This document shows, one piece after another, positions 43,161 through 54,595 of a DNA stretch of 64,000 bases. How positions within the stretch are numbered: position 1 is the first letter of the stretch; every line of letters starts with the position of its first letter. The notes under the pieces are model-generated. The model was not told the DNA's origin. It made no database searches and saw only the letters and a program-made list of their open reading frames with translations. A program made the position numbers and the translations under genes. Origin of the DNA: Oscheius sp. JU75 (Eukaryota; Nematoda; Chromadorea; Rhabditida; Rhabditidae); NCBI GenBank assembly GCA_037178855.1, contig JASJZC010000002.1, forward strand, positions 2,232,001 to 2,296,000. The letters are read 5' to 3'.

Positions 43161-46100
43161 ATGCTGCTAGCGCTACTGCTATTTCTTCCCGTCATTGGTA
43201 ACGGTCTATTATGATTTATAATGAAGTCCTGTTGAGGTAAATGCTATACACATGTTGAGGTTCATGGACTCATAAGAAGTCTGCCCTTCTCCGAATTTAA
43301 CAAACTAGAGAATGTACAGCAAATAGTTCAGAACCAGGTGCATCTCTCCCAAAGATTTATACCCTTCTCATAGATTTCGGAGGAAGCTGAAGACCTCGAA
43401 GCCCATCTTGAGTCTATCAGGCAGGAAATAGTACATACACGCAAAACAAATTTTATATTTCAGCGATGAAGGGGAGTCTGTAGGCTTCAAGGCGGTGATA
43501 TCATCGGCGCAACGAACAGTGGATGACATGCTGACCATACTAAAGCGACTTCCAACAGTCGACCCGGTTATCTGGTGGCAGATTGGTAAGGAATTAACCG
43601 AGATTATGGGCTTGAGAGCAGTCATCGAATCGATTGACACGAAACTTTTGTTTGCGCATGTAGTCAAAGAGAACTATAACACCCTTTGCAGAGCATCCTC
43701 GTGCAAAGAGGTCCGACACGGATCTAGTCTCAAAGCCGCAGCTTTGTCAAAACGGTGGGACGACATTGGATAACAAGACTTGCATCTGTCCGCCCTACAC
43801 TACGGGATCTGATTGTCGATCTGTGATGTGAGTAGCTTTAAATTCTGGAATTTCGGCGGTTTCAGATGTCTGAATAAAGGCAAAAACGGCAATGGTCAGC
43901 GGTCTTGTATCTGTCCCCCAGGTTTTGAGGGACTCTACTGCGAGAACAGTAAGTGAGGAGAGACAGAGACACAGTGGCATAGAGAGGCAGAGACAGACCG
44001 TACCGTCTTTTCCAGGAGGATGTCGTTCTCCAGTTGAGGACAACAGGATCGGAAAGAAGAGAAGTTTCGTCATTCTCTTCCCCGTAACAGAATCCATGGT
44101 TTGGATCAGGGGTGTCATTGCTGCCTCGGTCATACAGACCGTTAATCAGCTGCAAGCCAATGAGCCCGGCTACATTGACAACTACATTTTGGGGATATAC
44201 TATCAAACATGTTAGTTCTCCAGGTAGTGGCTAATAATGTGCTTAGATACTAACAGAACTATCGCTTCTTACGTGGACACAGATTTGAACGCCTTTGCCA
44301 ACAGAATCAGAACAGCCAGTATTTCTGCTCCAGGATACGAATACTACTACCAGCCTACCATGCAGGCTATTCGAAACGTATTGGAAACACAGTGGGTCGA
44401 GATTTTTCCTTAAAACTGGCATAAAATCTAGGCCCGTTCATCCAGACTCAATCTTTCTCGTCTTTACTGATCACATGGAGTCTGATGCTACCAGCGAGAC
44501 CTACGCTCCCTCGTCTGGACGATCAGCATATCTCAAGGTGGCAGAAGATGCTCTTTACTGGAAGGCCAAGATTTTCTTCTTCTTGATCCAAGATGGAGCA
44601 AATGCACTGACACGTTACCAGATGAATCCATACTCGGAGGGATACAATGCTTTTACGCAGGTGGCCAGCTTTACTCATGGAGAGACATTTGTGATCAATC
44701 AGACTGACGTCGCAAAGGCAAGTTTGATAATAAGAGACAGAAGAACCATCCCGACTCTCCAGATCTTCGCCAACGATATCCTCTACTTCTACAAGCCACA
44801 GAATATAGCTGTCATAAAGTACACCTGGAGGGACTACGCCGCCATCTCCCTTCCACGCGACTTCCCCGACCAAAATGTCTATATCCTAGTTACCTTAAGG
44901 CAAATCGGATGTAGGAACCGCAAGAGAATCTGTATGTAATATTTTTTAGACCGACAGGGCTCTACTGAATTCTATGTCGTACCGACGAATTTTTCTGATG
45001 GTATTGTTCCAGTTGTACAGAGGGCTAACTATGCGGTATTCTTAGTATAGAAAGATCTCTAAAGGCAGATTCTAGATTTTCTCTCTGCCTGGTAACATGA
45101 CTTTCGGGCACCAGCGAGTCGACAGTGTCCAGGTTAGCACTAATGCTCAGGTCGAATTCTCTGTCACTGCCTTCGTCTCGTCCGAGCTCGGTGTCCTTCT
45201 GACTTTTGCCGAAAGCACCTTAACTGACGGCGGCAGTGTGTTCAGTTATGTCGATAGGGGGACAGTACTCCTGACAAGAACAATAATTTCAGAGAAGGTC
45301 AATAGAGTGACCGGTACCCAGTACGGTTTCGACATCTTAAAGGACGCAACGCCCTATTATGCACAGTTCGACACAGTTGGAACTTATAGACACCAGTCAA
45401 GATCTGGAAACATCAGAACCGGATGCTCTTTTGGCTTTGCCTTCGGGACCCCACAGCCTTGTGTGGCTGGTCCTTTTCTGTAAGTTCGATACTGGTCTGC
45501 TCAAGCTGCCTACAATTTTAGACAAAAAGTAGTACTGCCCGTAAATGTTGGAAATAGAATCACCAATATAACGAGATACCTGCCAGGAGTCTGTGTTCAT
45601 GAAGGTTAGTGGTCGGTTTCTGTCTCTCTACATCCTGTTGATTTCAGCTTATGGTGCTCCTATAAGCCCGACCACCCAACCAACACAAGCCACCCCGCCA
45701 AACTCTTGCTATCAGATGAACACGGCCGATATTGACGAGCCTCGACTCCACGAATTTCAGCAGATAGTCTTCGTAGTCGAGATCAGCAGTCAGATGAAGA
45801 CAGCAGTTACAAACCTGTTGAACATTCTGCCAAATGTCTTACAAAATATTGACCAAAGTCAATGGAACCGCCAATACACTCTCGTGACCTACGATCAAAA
45901 CGGATGGAGAGCTCAGGTAGACGACTGGGAACAAGCCTCCTTCTCTCAGAAGTGTCAAGACAAGTTGACTCTTCTTCTTCAGTCGGCTGTTGACACTGGA
46001 AACGATACCCTTCTTACTGGAGACGCCGTTCAGGTTGGATAGAGTCAGTTACAAGGAGTAGAAGAGTTTTAGGGAGCAATGAGCTTGAAAATTCTGAGTC

Positions 46101-47742
46101 CCATGATCATTCACGTGTTTGCGAGCGCTCAAGGCGGACTCGGGTCAAATCAGTCATGGTTCACACCGACGGATGTACAGGTAAGAGAGAGATTGATAGT
46201 GACAGTGACTGTACTACAGGTCAATATCTACCAGATTGACGAAAACACCAATGCTGATCCCACATTCGCCCTTTCTGCCCAGGCTCTCCAGCTCCAATCC
46301 TCTGGTCGCTACATGCTGTTCAACTCCGCTTCCATCAGCTCTATGTCCAGTCTTTTGACACACTCGACTTTCGAGAACAACCTCGTCTTTCAAGATGCTC
46401 TAGAAGACTGCTCAGTTGATGTGTACAATTTCTACGCTTCTGTGGAAAAGTCAGCCACCGCCTTCTCTTTGATCGTAGTTGGAAGAGACATCGGAGCCAT
46501 CAACAACAGTGTCACGGTACAAGATGGAGGATGTAGGATAGACGGTTTAAACAAGTAGTTGGAATTTTAGCTATGTTGTTCGCGCAGAGCGAAGTCCAAG
46601 TACTGGCAAAATCTCCTAATTCTGTGGCTTGGAGGATAGGTTAGTACAGACAATGAGACAGAAGGATAGAGGACCAGAGGTTCAGAGAGACAAGGACTAA
46701 TGCGTTTTCCAGAAACTAAAAACTCTCTTCCCGGGAACTGGGCCATTAACGTTTCAACAACCTCCGGACCATGTTTCATACAAGCCCGAGTGAAATCAGG
46801 AATCAACATGGCTATTGGCTTCACTAGTGATTCCAAGAGCGATGTTCCAAAGAAAACCCCTTACCTTGGAGCTGGTTTGTTCACTTTATTTGTTAAGCAC
46901 CCCTAAATTTTCAGCTACCGACGGCGAACCGTTCCAAGTAGTCGCAAGAGTAGTCACAAACCCGGTAGTTCTCGATCAAGTAATGCTCGAAGACATCCCG
47001 ATCGATGCTCAATGGGATACGACTTTATATCAGAACTCCTCGACCAATGGAACCTTCAACATGAGAGATATCAGTCGTTGTGCTTATCAGTTCATTTCTT
47101 CACCAGTTTACGTGAGTTTTCTATTTACTTTGGACAAGACGTACTTGCAGCAACCACTCAATTCGGATCTCAAGGTGACTGTCTTTGGAAGAGAGACAAT
47201 ACGCGGGAAACAGTATCCGTTCCAGAGGATCTTCTGGTATTCTAATGATATAGGTTTGTTCAGAGGTCAGAGATTGAGAGAGATAGAGAGACAGAGAAAC
47301 AGACGGGGAGACAGGGAATCTTTTAGGGTATCAGCTCTGCCGAAACGGCACCATGGCCAATGGCCAGTGTTCTTGTGCTGCCGGCTACACTGGAGAATTC
47401 TGCTACGATCCGATCTGCTCCTCCATGGGAACCAGTAACAACGGTGTGTGTGCTTGTATCGACGGTTACAGTGGAGAGTTCTGCCAAAACTGTGAGATCG
47501 GGTGATTCGCATAACTCATACAAGCTGTTTCAGTCAATGCAGCTCCTACAACCCCAAATGCTACAACGGTTACTACAACCCCAAAAACGACCACTACAGC
47601 CCCAAAAACAAATCCTACGACGAAGAGAACTACTACTCATTTTAGAACTACTTATCTACCAACTTATCCCACACGAGCTGGTCCACTAGTTAGGGTTTTG
47701 ACAACACTTGTTTTGTTGGGTACATGGACATTGCTGCTTTGA
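43161..47742 (+). CDS. Large secreted EGF / VWA-like surface protein, copy 2 (IRG-7/DCT-17-like)
   Basis: Head-to-head paralogue of 29840-35661, same domain order. Signal peptide MLLALLLFLPVIG; CYTHVEVHGLIRSLPFSEF; DPVIWWQIG; EGF modules LCQNGGTTLDNKTCICPP and CICPPGFEGLYC; VWA-like 1 KRSFVILFPVTESM; middle beta domain (GNMTFGHQRVDSVQV); VWA-like 2 QQIVFVVEISSQM; C-terminal EGF modules CSCAAGYTGEFC and CACIDGYSGEFC; a Thr/Pro/Lys stalk made of TTTPKT-like repeats, longer than in copy 1; and hydrophobic tail VRVLTTLVLLGTWTLLL, a possible GPI signal. Two introns begin with GC instead of GT (after 43424 region and at about 44719). Poly(A) AATAAAATAAA at about 47753. Very high identity to copy 1 is confined to two blocks. 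Confidence 0.8.
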
Positions 47743-48231
47743 AAAACTGGTCAATAAAATAAAATGTAGAAGGTAGTTAATAGCTTCGCAAGCGACAGCT
47801 TGTTTTGTCAAATTTCTAGAAGTTTCGCGACAAAATTGCTGTTTTGCCAAACTCGCTTCTAGTGAAGGTATTGGCCTGTGCTGCTGTCTCCGGTTCTACT
47901 GCAATGTAGCAGTAAGTTGTGAATCCGCCACGACTGACAGCCCTTGAAAGAAGATGTCATGCTCGGTCTGTCCCGGTTCCGTAGGTGTCCCGTGAATCCA
48001 TAGCGGTGCTTGATACTGTTCATCTGGATCCTTGAAACTGGATGGGAGAGGTTGATAGCGCTCGGGTCCAGCGCTAAAATTCTATTGGAACAATAGACAG
48101 TTGTTTCATAGCTGCCGGCGTAAAGGTGCTACTGCTGCACTGTGTTCTCCTGTTTCTGGCCTCGTACTCAGTTTATGTGTGACGGTGTTTTAGTTGCAAG
48201 TGCTTTGTTGGCGCACTGTCCTTTTCCTTTG
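47743..48231. other. Intergenic, with a segment related to 51.05-51.68 kb
   Basis: No gene. Parts (GATGTCATGCTCG-TCT, TTCATAGCTGC-GGCGT) recur at 51314-51640, so this looks like a diverged dispersed repeat of unknown type. Confidence 0.4.
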
Positions 48232-48740
48232 TCCCATGTCCTCTGTTCCTAGTCCCTTGTACCTTGTCAATGCATTTTAGTAAAGGAGAGATACTTCATT
48301 TTGCTCGTTATCAGGGTATATTGGAATCGTTGGAGTTGGGGCACACAGTAGTCGACAATTATCTTCCGGTGTACGACATTCGGCCTTAGGAACGCGTATG
48401 CCGCATTTATTCAAAAGCTCTCTCGGTCGACAGATACACCGAGGTGAATAGCAACCTTCTTCACATCGCTAAAAATCTTTTTTTTTTCCTGAATGATAGA
48501 GATCGAGTGTATGTCTTTGTCCCATGTCCTCTGTCCCCAGTTCCCTGTACCTTGTCAAAGCACTTTTGTAAAGGAGAGATACGTCATTTTGCTCGTTATC
48601 AAGGTATATTGGAATCGTTAGAGTTGGAACATACAGTCGACAATTATCTTCCGGTGAACGCATATCATTCAAAAACTCTCGGTCGACAGATACACCGAGG
48701 TGAATAGCAACTTTCTTCACATCGCTAAAAATCTGTTGTT
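48232..48740. repeat. Imperfect tandem duplication, two units
   Basis: Unit 1 about 48232-48479 and unit 2 about 48519-48732. Both contain GTCCCATGTCCTCTGT, ACCTTGTCAA, AAAGGAGAGATAC, CATTTTGCTCGTTATCA, GGTATATTGGAATCGTT, ACAATTATCTTCCGGTG and GGTCGACAGATACACCGAGG. Unit 1 has extra bases in the middle. Read on the minus strand, unit 2 is an open frame and unit 1 breaks after about 20 codons. Confidence 0.85.
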
Positions 48741-48777
48741 CTTCGTGAATGATCGAGCCCACAATGGGATTGTACAT
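48469..48777 (-). CDS. Uncharacterised open frame over the tandem duplication
   Basis: A 102-codon minus-strand frame beginning MYNPIVGSIIHEEQQIF, with SDVKKVAIHLGVSVDREFL (a segment repeated in unit 1) and IPIYLDNEQNDVSLLYK. The composition is protein-like. The frame ends in a low-complexity KKKDF, and the 5' and 3' relationships are unclear. It could be one exon of a larger gene or a relic; unit 1 is clearly broken. Confidence 0.35.
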   Translation of the reverse strand: MYNPIVGSIIHEEQQIFSDVKKVAIHLGVSVDREFLNDMRSPEDNCRLYVPTLTIPIYLDNEQNDVSLLYKSALTRYRELGTEDMGQRHTLDLYHSGKKKDF

Positions 48778-49248
48778 GTCCTCACAGGTCCTCAGCTCTT
48801 GTAAATTTCTCCACCATGTTCACAGACACAGACAGCAGGCGGTGAATTCGGAGGTACGTTGCTCGCGTATTCACTTCGTATATAAAAAAGTTCCCGGCTT
48901 AAATCAATTCACGGGGATCGGAAAAGTCTGATATATCCTGTGGTGGTCGGGAAGGATCCAGAATAGTCGTCGACTTGTGGATGGGAGGGATAGATCTAGA
49001 AAATAGAGAGAGATATAGAAAGAGGCGAAGAAAATACCAGAGAGACTCATCTGTCTGTCCTTCTACAGTCAAAAACAGTAGTAGTAGTAACATGACAGTA
49101 CCTCCGCTGTTTACCCAGTTTTCTTTTAAATTCCATCTATTTGACTACCAAAATCTCTTGTGTTTTTAGTGCTTGCAGAAAATATCGAATGTCTTCCAGC
49201 TGTTCGCCAGCTGGAAAAAAGGATAATCTTCGGTAGTCCGCGGTCTTT

Positions 49249-49320
49249 GCCCGCGTGGCTCAGTCGGTTGGCGCTTTGACTACAAAATATAGGAGGCCAA
49301 GTTCGATTTCCAGGTAGGGA
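49249..49320 (+). other. tRNA-like relic
   Basis: GCCCGCG followed by a perfect A-box-like TGGCTCAGTCGG and, about 50 nt later, AGTTCGATTTCC (B-box-like). The anticodon arm and acceptor 3' strand do not pair properly (GTAGGGA against GCCCGCG), so it is probably a tRNA pseudogene or the head of a tRNA-derived SINE. Confidence 0.4.
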
Positions 49321-49730
49321 AAACTTGTTTGTCTAGATAGTCTGTTTCCAACAAGTAGCGGCAGTGAGGTAATGCTTTATTTATCTATTTCCAAAATTAA
49401 AAATTGAATTTTCGTATGTTCTCATAATCACTGACAGAAAAGTAAAAAAATGCTGGGAAAATGGGAGAATTACATCTTCGCGCGCAAACCCCGAGCTTCA
49501 GGTTTTCAAACTGAGGTGCCGCTATTCGTTGGACTATAAAATTCGCGGAAACACCCTCCTGAATTTTTTTCCTATTTTTAGCTACTCCACCATCATCTTA
49601 CCGTTTTTCCTCGTTTTCATTTCCTTGCGAGCCAGCACTTTAAATTTTGTGCGTCGAATTCAAACGATGTGAGGAGGACCGGTATATACTTGCGGTCTAT
49701 GTTTCAATTTTTAGCTGAATAGACTATAGT

Positions 49731-49925
49731 TTGGTTGGTCTGCATTTTGCAACAAAATATGTTAACTCGACTGATCACCCTTTATCACTTTTGGATATAC
49801 AACACGGTGGTACATCTGTCAGTATATGTTACTGGGATTTCAGAGAATGCGACATGAACGACCAAGTTTGGTCTATTGGTCCTTGCTACGAGCCCAAGGA
49901 TCCCTGCTGGCCTGATGACGAATAA
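49731..49925 (+). CDS. Possible terminal exon, Cys/Trp-rich
   Basis: The open frame ends ...SICYWDFRECDMNDQVW, then SIGPCYEPKDPCWPDDE and stop. Spacing of Cys and Trp is protein-like and extracellular in style. There is no ATG at its start; a TATAG acceptor precedes it at 49726-49730, so it may be a last exon. No upstream exon was identified and the family is unknown. Confidence 0.3.
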   Translation: MVGLHFATKYVNSTDHPLSLLDIQHGGTSVSICYWDFRECDMNDQVWSIGPCYEPKDPCWPDDE

Positions 49926-50213
49926 TACTCCAATGAAGTAGTTCTGTTTCTGTCTTTCTGTCTCTCTGTCTCTGACACTCTTACATGTTAAATATATCGA
50001 AGTTTATTGGAATCTTCTCAAACCTTCCCACAATTGTTTTTAATCTCCACGCTGTTCCAGTCGCCCTCATTCCAGGCCAACATCGCAGTACACTTCTGAA
50101 CTGTCTGTCTGTTATGCAACTCTGCAACGCTCCTTACCACTTTCTTATTCGACCTCGTGTCGATCTTACACGACTTCAGTCCAGAGATTGATACTTGCTA
50201 AATATATTTTTAT

Positions 50214-50589
50214 TTACAGAAGATTCAAACTCCTTGCCGTACTGCTGCACAAGCTCCTACCCAAAGTATAGCTGAAGGAATAGGTAGTGTAGAGCCTCTT
50301 TCCATTTGGAACGGATACCTAAAACTATCTCACATCCAGCTGTCCCATCCATATTACCTTGCTGGCGCTGTATTTGTTCTCAATAGGAATCCACCAGACG
50401 TTGTCGCTAATCTGCTGGTTGGCGTTTGGGACTGCTATCCGGTAGATTAGGTCCTGAGATTTTGCGTCAACAAACTTGGGAAAAGGGTACCTGTAGGGTT
50501 CCATTACTGTCGGGAACGGGTATTTTCTTCCCGGTGGTGGAAGAATAGACGAGGTAGACTAGGAGCGATGAAATAAGGAGGCTCTTCAT
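50214..50589 (-). CDS. Small secreted protein of unknown function
   Basis: Three minus-strand exons in phase (50589-50491, 50453-50358, 50318-50214), 99 residues. Signal peptide MKSLLISSLLVYLVYSSTTG; mature part with KKIPVPDSNGTLQ, DLIYRIAVPNANQQISDN, VWWIPIENKYSASK and VSVPNGKRLYTTYSFSY; one NGT sequon. The two introns are 37 and 39 nt with TTCAG/TTTAG acceptors. AATAAAAATA follows the stop. No family recognised. An alternative 19-nt intron near the C-terminus is possible. Confidence 0.65.
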
Positions 50590-50845
50590 GAGTAATAACT
50601 TAAAATGAGAGCTTTTTGGCTTGAATGGTAGTAAAAAGGCTTAAAAGCAGAAATAAGGCGGGTTTATCCCTTTTTCGGTTAGAAAATGTGGTATTTTAAG
50701 CTCACTTTTTATAGTCCTAATCAAGAGCTACAACTTTGCAGAACAAGCCTAAATGTTACGTCTTCAATCCGGAAAATGCAAAAAAGCATCTTTTTTGCAC
50801 TCAATGAAACCTGCACTCATCACACTCACTGCAAGCCAGTCGTTC

Positions 50846-50964
50846 GCTTACGGCCACACCACGTTGAAAGTACGCCATCCCGTCCGATCTGGCAAGTCAA
50901 GCAACGTTGGGCCCGGTTAGTACTTGGATCGGAGACGGCTTGGGAATCCCGGGTGTCGTAAGCT
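50846..50964 (+). rRNA. 5S ribosomal RNA
   Basis: 119 nt starting GCTTACGGCCACACCACG, with CATCCCGTCCGATCTGGC, AAGCAACGTTGGGCC, TTAGTACTTGGATCGGAGAC (internal control region A and C boxes) and ending GTGTCGTAAGC, which pairs with the 5' end. Followed by TTTT, the pol III terminator. Closely matches the nematode 5S consensus. Only one copy is present here, and no spliced-leader RNA gene was seen beside it. Confidence 0.96.
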
Positions 50965-53090
50965 TTTGCTTTTTTCCCTTTCAGAACAAGCGTCTTTTGA
51001 AACGAGATGTTTTGTAAACTTTTCTTTAATTTGAAATAAACGTTTTCTGAAAATTAGCCGTTTTGCCAAAATTTATCAACCTAAGATTCTCCAGTTTGAT
51101 CGTCAGTTGCCTCTAGAGGATGTCGCCTTCTACAGTTCTTCCAAGGTCAGAGTATTCTTCCGTTTCGACAGTAGCTACTTGACAGAAAACACTGACAGCC
51201 TGGCCCTGCTAACAGTAGCGCCACACCATATTACCGGTTTGTCATGAAAAAGAGCCAGCATTGTGATAGCTACATGTGGATCCGCCACAGGTAGAAGCCA
51301 TCTGTCAAAGATGGTGTCATGCTCGATCTTCTTGGTTCCCATCAAAATTCTTTGACAGAAGTAGAGACACTTCTCCAAACAGTTCATGGCCTATATCCTC
51401 CCAGGATACGACTACCAGATGCAAGAGCGCGCGGACCCAAAAGGAGTCATTAATGCCATTTGAGGAAGCCTTCTTTGATTCACAAACACTCGCTGGCTTG
51501 CTGCCTATCTCTGTCAAGCTGTCACGCAACTGCTGTGAAGAAACGGATCTAATAGCCAGCTAAAGAAATTCAAAAGGATTTGCTGCTGTCCAAGCTCTAC
51601 TGTGCTATCTGCTGTATAGGTATTTCATAGCTGCAGGCGTCAAAGCCCTATATACTTCTCTTGTGTTCTGTTCTCATAGCTCTGGTCCCAGATTTCCGAA
51701 GTTTCTAACTATATTTTCAGAGCTCGCAGTATAAAATAACCTCCTAGAAAATAAACCGAGCCGAGAAATAGCGAAAATAGGCGACTTATATCGGCTCTCC
51801 TCTCATACACATATTTCTGCTATGTTTCGAGCAGGTTCTCTTTCCAGGAGGTTTTTTACACTCTAAAATCAAAAAACATAGTTAGAAACAGAAAACGGCC
51901 CTAAGATATCATAAAACTCCATTCAGCATGAATCGGGAAATTCGCGCCAAAAATTTGAACGAAGGGTGGTGCCTGTCCAAGTATTACTAAGAAATGGCAT
52001 GACGTTTTTAGACATAAATTGATCGGGATGAGTTGTCAGGACCCCAAATATCCGAATTTTGGGAGTCTAGACGAGATGTAGATAGTACTAAAGATAAGAA
52101 AAGTTGTGACTGGTATCCAAATTTGTTGACAGCAGATCAGAAGCTAAACAGCTTAAAAGGGAGACTTACGCAATAAATTCACACTAATATTCTTTTCCTC
52201 AGATGGAAAACAAATAACATTCTGCCTAGAAAGCTCTAGAGACGATTATGGCATTTGGAGGAGGAAAATCCAGCTGTCAAAACAATCTGCAGAGGGAAAT
52301 TTAATAAACATGCTATCACAGTGAGAGTGTGACAGTGGCAGTAGCAGACAAAGCAAACAGAATCGATCAAAATTCGAGATGGTCACAGCTTTGATGGTTA
52401 TAGGGAAATGGGGAAGTGAAAAAGTAAATGGACGATTGAAGATCTAACCGGTCACGGTGAGTCAGACTGTGTCTGTGTTGACAGTGTATTGGTAGGCGGT
52501 TGGAACGACCTGAAACAAATAAAAACACCAGCAAATGGAATGAGTCACATTAACAAAGAGAGAAAGAGAGAGGCAGAGAGGCAAAGAGACTTACATCTGC
52601 GTAGATTGAAAGCTACAAAAGAGACGAGAGCCATGTGACAGCATCCTAGTAGAAAAAATCAAAGTCAAACTACCTTAGGAAACAACTATGTTTTCGGTTT
52701 AAATTTGACAAGAATTGACAAATCAGTTTTTTCTACTTGCAAACTAGACAGTTTGCCTTTGCTAGTCTGTACTAGGACGTTGTCCCTTGGTCCACTCTGC
52801 CCCGCTCCTCACCCGAGTATCAGCTGTAAGTATTCTTTTTCCTTGTTCCATATTGCTTAAACTTGGCAGAGATCGACAGACTGACATAGAGACAGATTGT
52901 ATCGTGAACACACAGAGACAGTTCTTCTCTGTTCCCAAACCGCTGACCACTTCCTCCCCCAGTCTGGAACGTGTGAGGTCAATAGACAGCCACGTCATTG
53001 TGTTCCCCTATCGACTGCAGAGGGGCTGTGCGTCCACTTGCCGCCCTTTTGATCTTCGAAAACGCCTGTCCTTTCATATTCTTCGGCGAA
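50965..53090. other. Intergenic region
   Basis: About 2.1 kb without a confident gene. Minus-strand fragments at 52449-52620 could be terminal exons (LSIYAD, donor GTAAGT, then acceptor TTTCAG and VVPTAYQYTVNTDTV plus stop), but no upstream exons were found. 51314-51640 resembles 47890-48140. A purine tract (AGAGAGGCAGAGAGGC) occurs at 52557-52585. Confidence 0.4.
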
Positions 53091-54532
53091 ATGACCTATC
53101 GGCAGGAGATTTGGGTAAGTTTTTCTCCTTTATTCTTGAACAAAAACTTGTAGGAAACATTCATCAATGTCCCGTCAATTGGGAAACTGCCAGAATTTCT
53201 CCAAAAAATTGCTGATACTGGCAAAGGACAAAAGAAAATCGTGTTGGAGAATCCTGAAGAGGCTATGGTCAAGGCAAGAACATCGGCTCTCGACATTTTG
53301 AGTGAGACTCTTGGAGCACCTTGGAATGAGGCCAAACTTGAAGATTTTCAACTGGAAAGAATCAGGTAGTGCATTGAAAATCGATATTAAAATGTAGCTT
53401 ACAATTAGTGGTGGCTTCACCAACCAAGTCTTCAAGTGTTGGCTAAAGGATAAGACTACAGTTGTTTTAAAAGTCGAGTTCCCGAAGTCCGTGGAAGACA
53501 AGAAGAGGGAGTATGGGATGGTCAAAATTATGGCAGGTGAGAGACAGGCAGAGGGAGATAGGTTTGAGAGACAGAGACATGTTTCCAGATCACAACCTCG
53601 GACCAAAACTGCTTGGAGTCTTCCCAGAGGGCAGAATTGAGGAACTCCTCGACTGTAGAATAATCACAGAGAGCGAGATGAGATCGACCAAGTTTGCCTA
53701 TCAGATTGGCCGAAAAGTGGCTCAAGTCCATAGCCTCCCAATTGAGAAAGAGGACAGACAAAACGAGCTCTCCTCCGTCATACAAGGATATTTTGACCGG
53801 ATCAGAAAGTCAGGAATCACCACCTTTGATCTCGATTCGGAGTACCCTGATGTTCCAAAAGTGGTGACAGTGGACATGCTGGAAGATGAGGCAAGGAAGG
53901 TCGAACTGTACTTGAATGAACATTTCTCAAAGCCAGTTCAGAGAATTCACAATGATCTTTTTGTAAGTTTACGAATTTTCTTATAGGGGCAACATTCAGA
54001 TGCCAAATTTTTTGATCACAAAAGTCAATGGAGTGGAGACAGAACCTGAGAAGAATATTACGCTGATTGACTATGAGTTCAGCATGAGGACCCACCGGTG
54101 AGTTCATTGAACTCTCTCTGTATTACTGTTTCTCTGTCTCTGGATCAAAGTCTTTTCAGGGCCAGTGACGTGATCACCTACTGCATTGACTTTCAAGAGG
54201 CCTTCGAAAAAGACGTTACAAAAGATACTGCCGAGTCCACCACAGCTTTTCTAAAGGGCTATCTCGAACATTTCTACGAGACCTCTTCCTCCTTGCCTGA
54301 TCTGAAGCTGTCTGGTGACCTAGCCAGGTATTCTGACAACTAAACCCTTTCGAATTTATACTCTTCCAGGGACAGTCTAGCCATTCTGGAAGAAGCCCAG
54401 AAGTACGTCCCGATCTGGGTCTACTACTGGGCCATCTGGCATGTTGTCTGCTTCGTCGAGAACAATACCCAGCTGGACTATGAACAAATCTATCGCGACC
54501 GTGTCTCTCACTACTACACCTTGAAGTTCTAA
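53091..54532 (+). CDS. Choline/ethanolamine kinase, nematode CKB type
   Basis: Seven exons in phase (53091-53114, 53154-53365, 53409-53536, 53589-53962, 54000-54097, 54160-54327, 54370-54532), 388 residues, normal length. Seen: SGGFTNQVF (phosphate-binding loop), VVLKVEF with the ATP-binding Lys, GPKLLGVFPEGRIEELL, catalytic HNDLFMPNFL, and LIDYEFS with the metal-binding Asp. C-terminal WVYYWAIWHVV is the usual helix of the family. The TTCAG at 53999 gives an in-frame 37-nt intron, while the earlier TATAG would break the frame. Reaction: ATP-dependent phosphorylation of choline or ethanolamine, first step of the Kennedy pathway, cytosolic. Convergent with the SLC1 gene; only 63 bp separate the two stop codons. 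Confidence 0.9.
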
Positions 54533-54595
54533 TCACTCGGGTTCTATATTGTACGTGTATCACAGTAAAGCTTCTTGGGAATGCAGATTACTCGT

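Noticed and set aside
53963-53999. Apparent frameshift and 24-nt intron at the catalytic loop of the choline kinase
   Set aside because: The TTCAG at 53999 gives an in-frame 37-nt intron and a proper HNDLxxxN motif.
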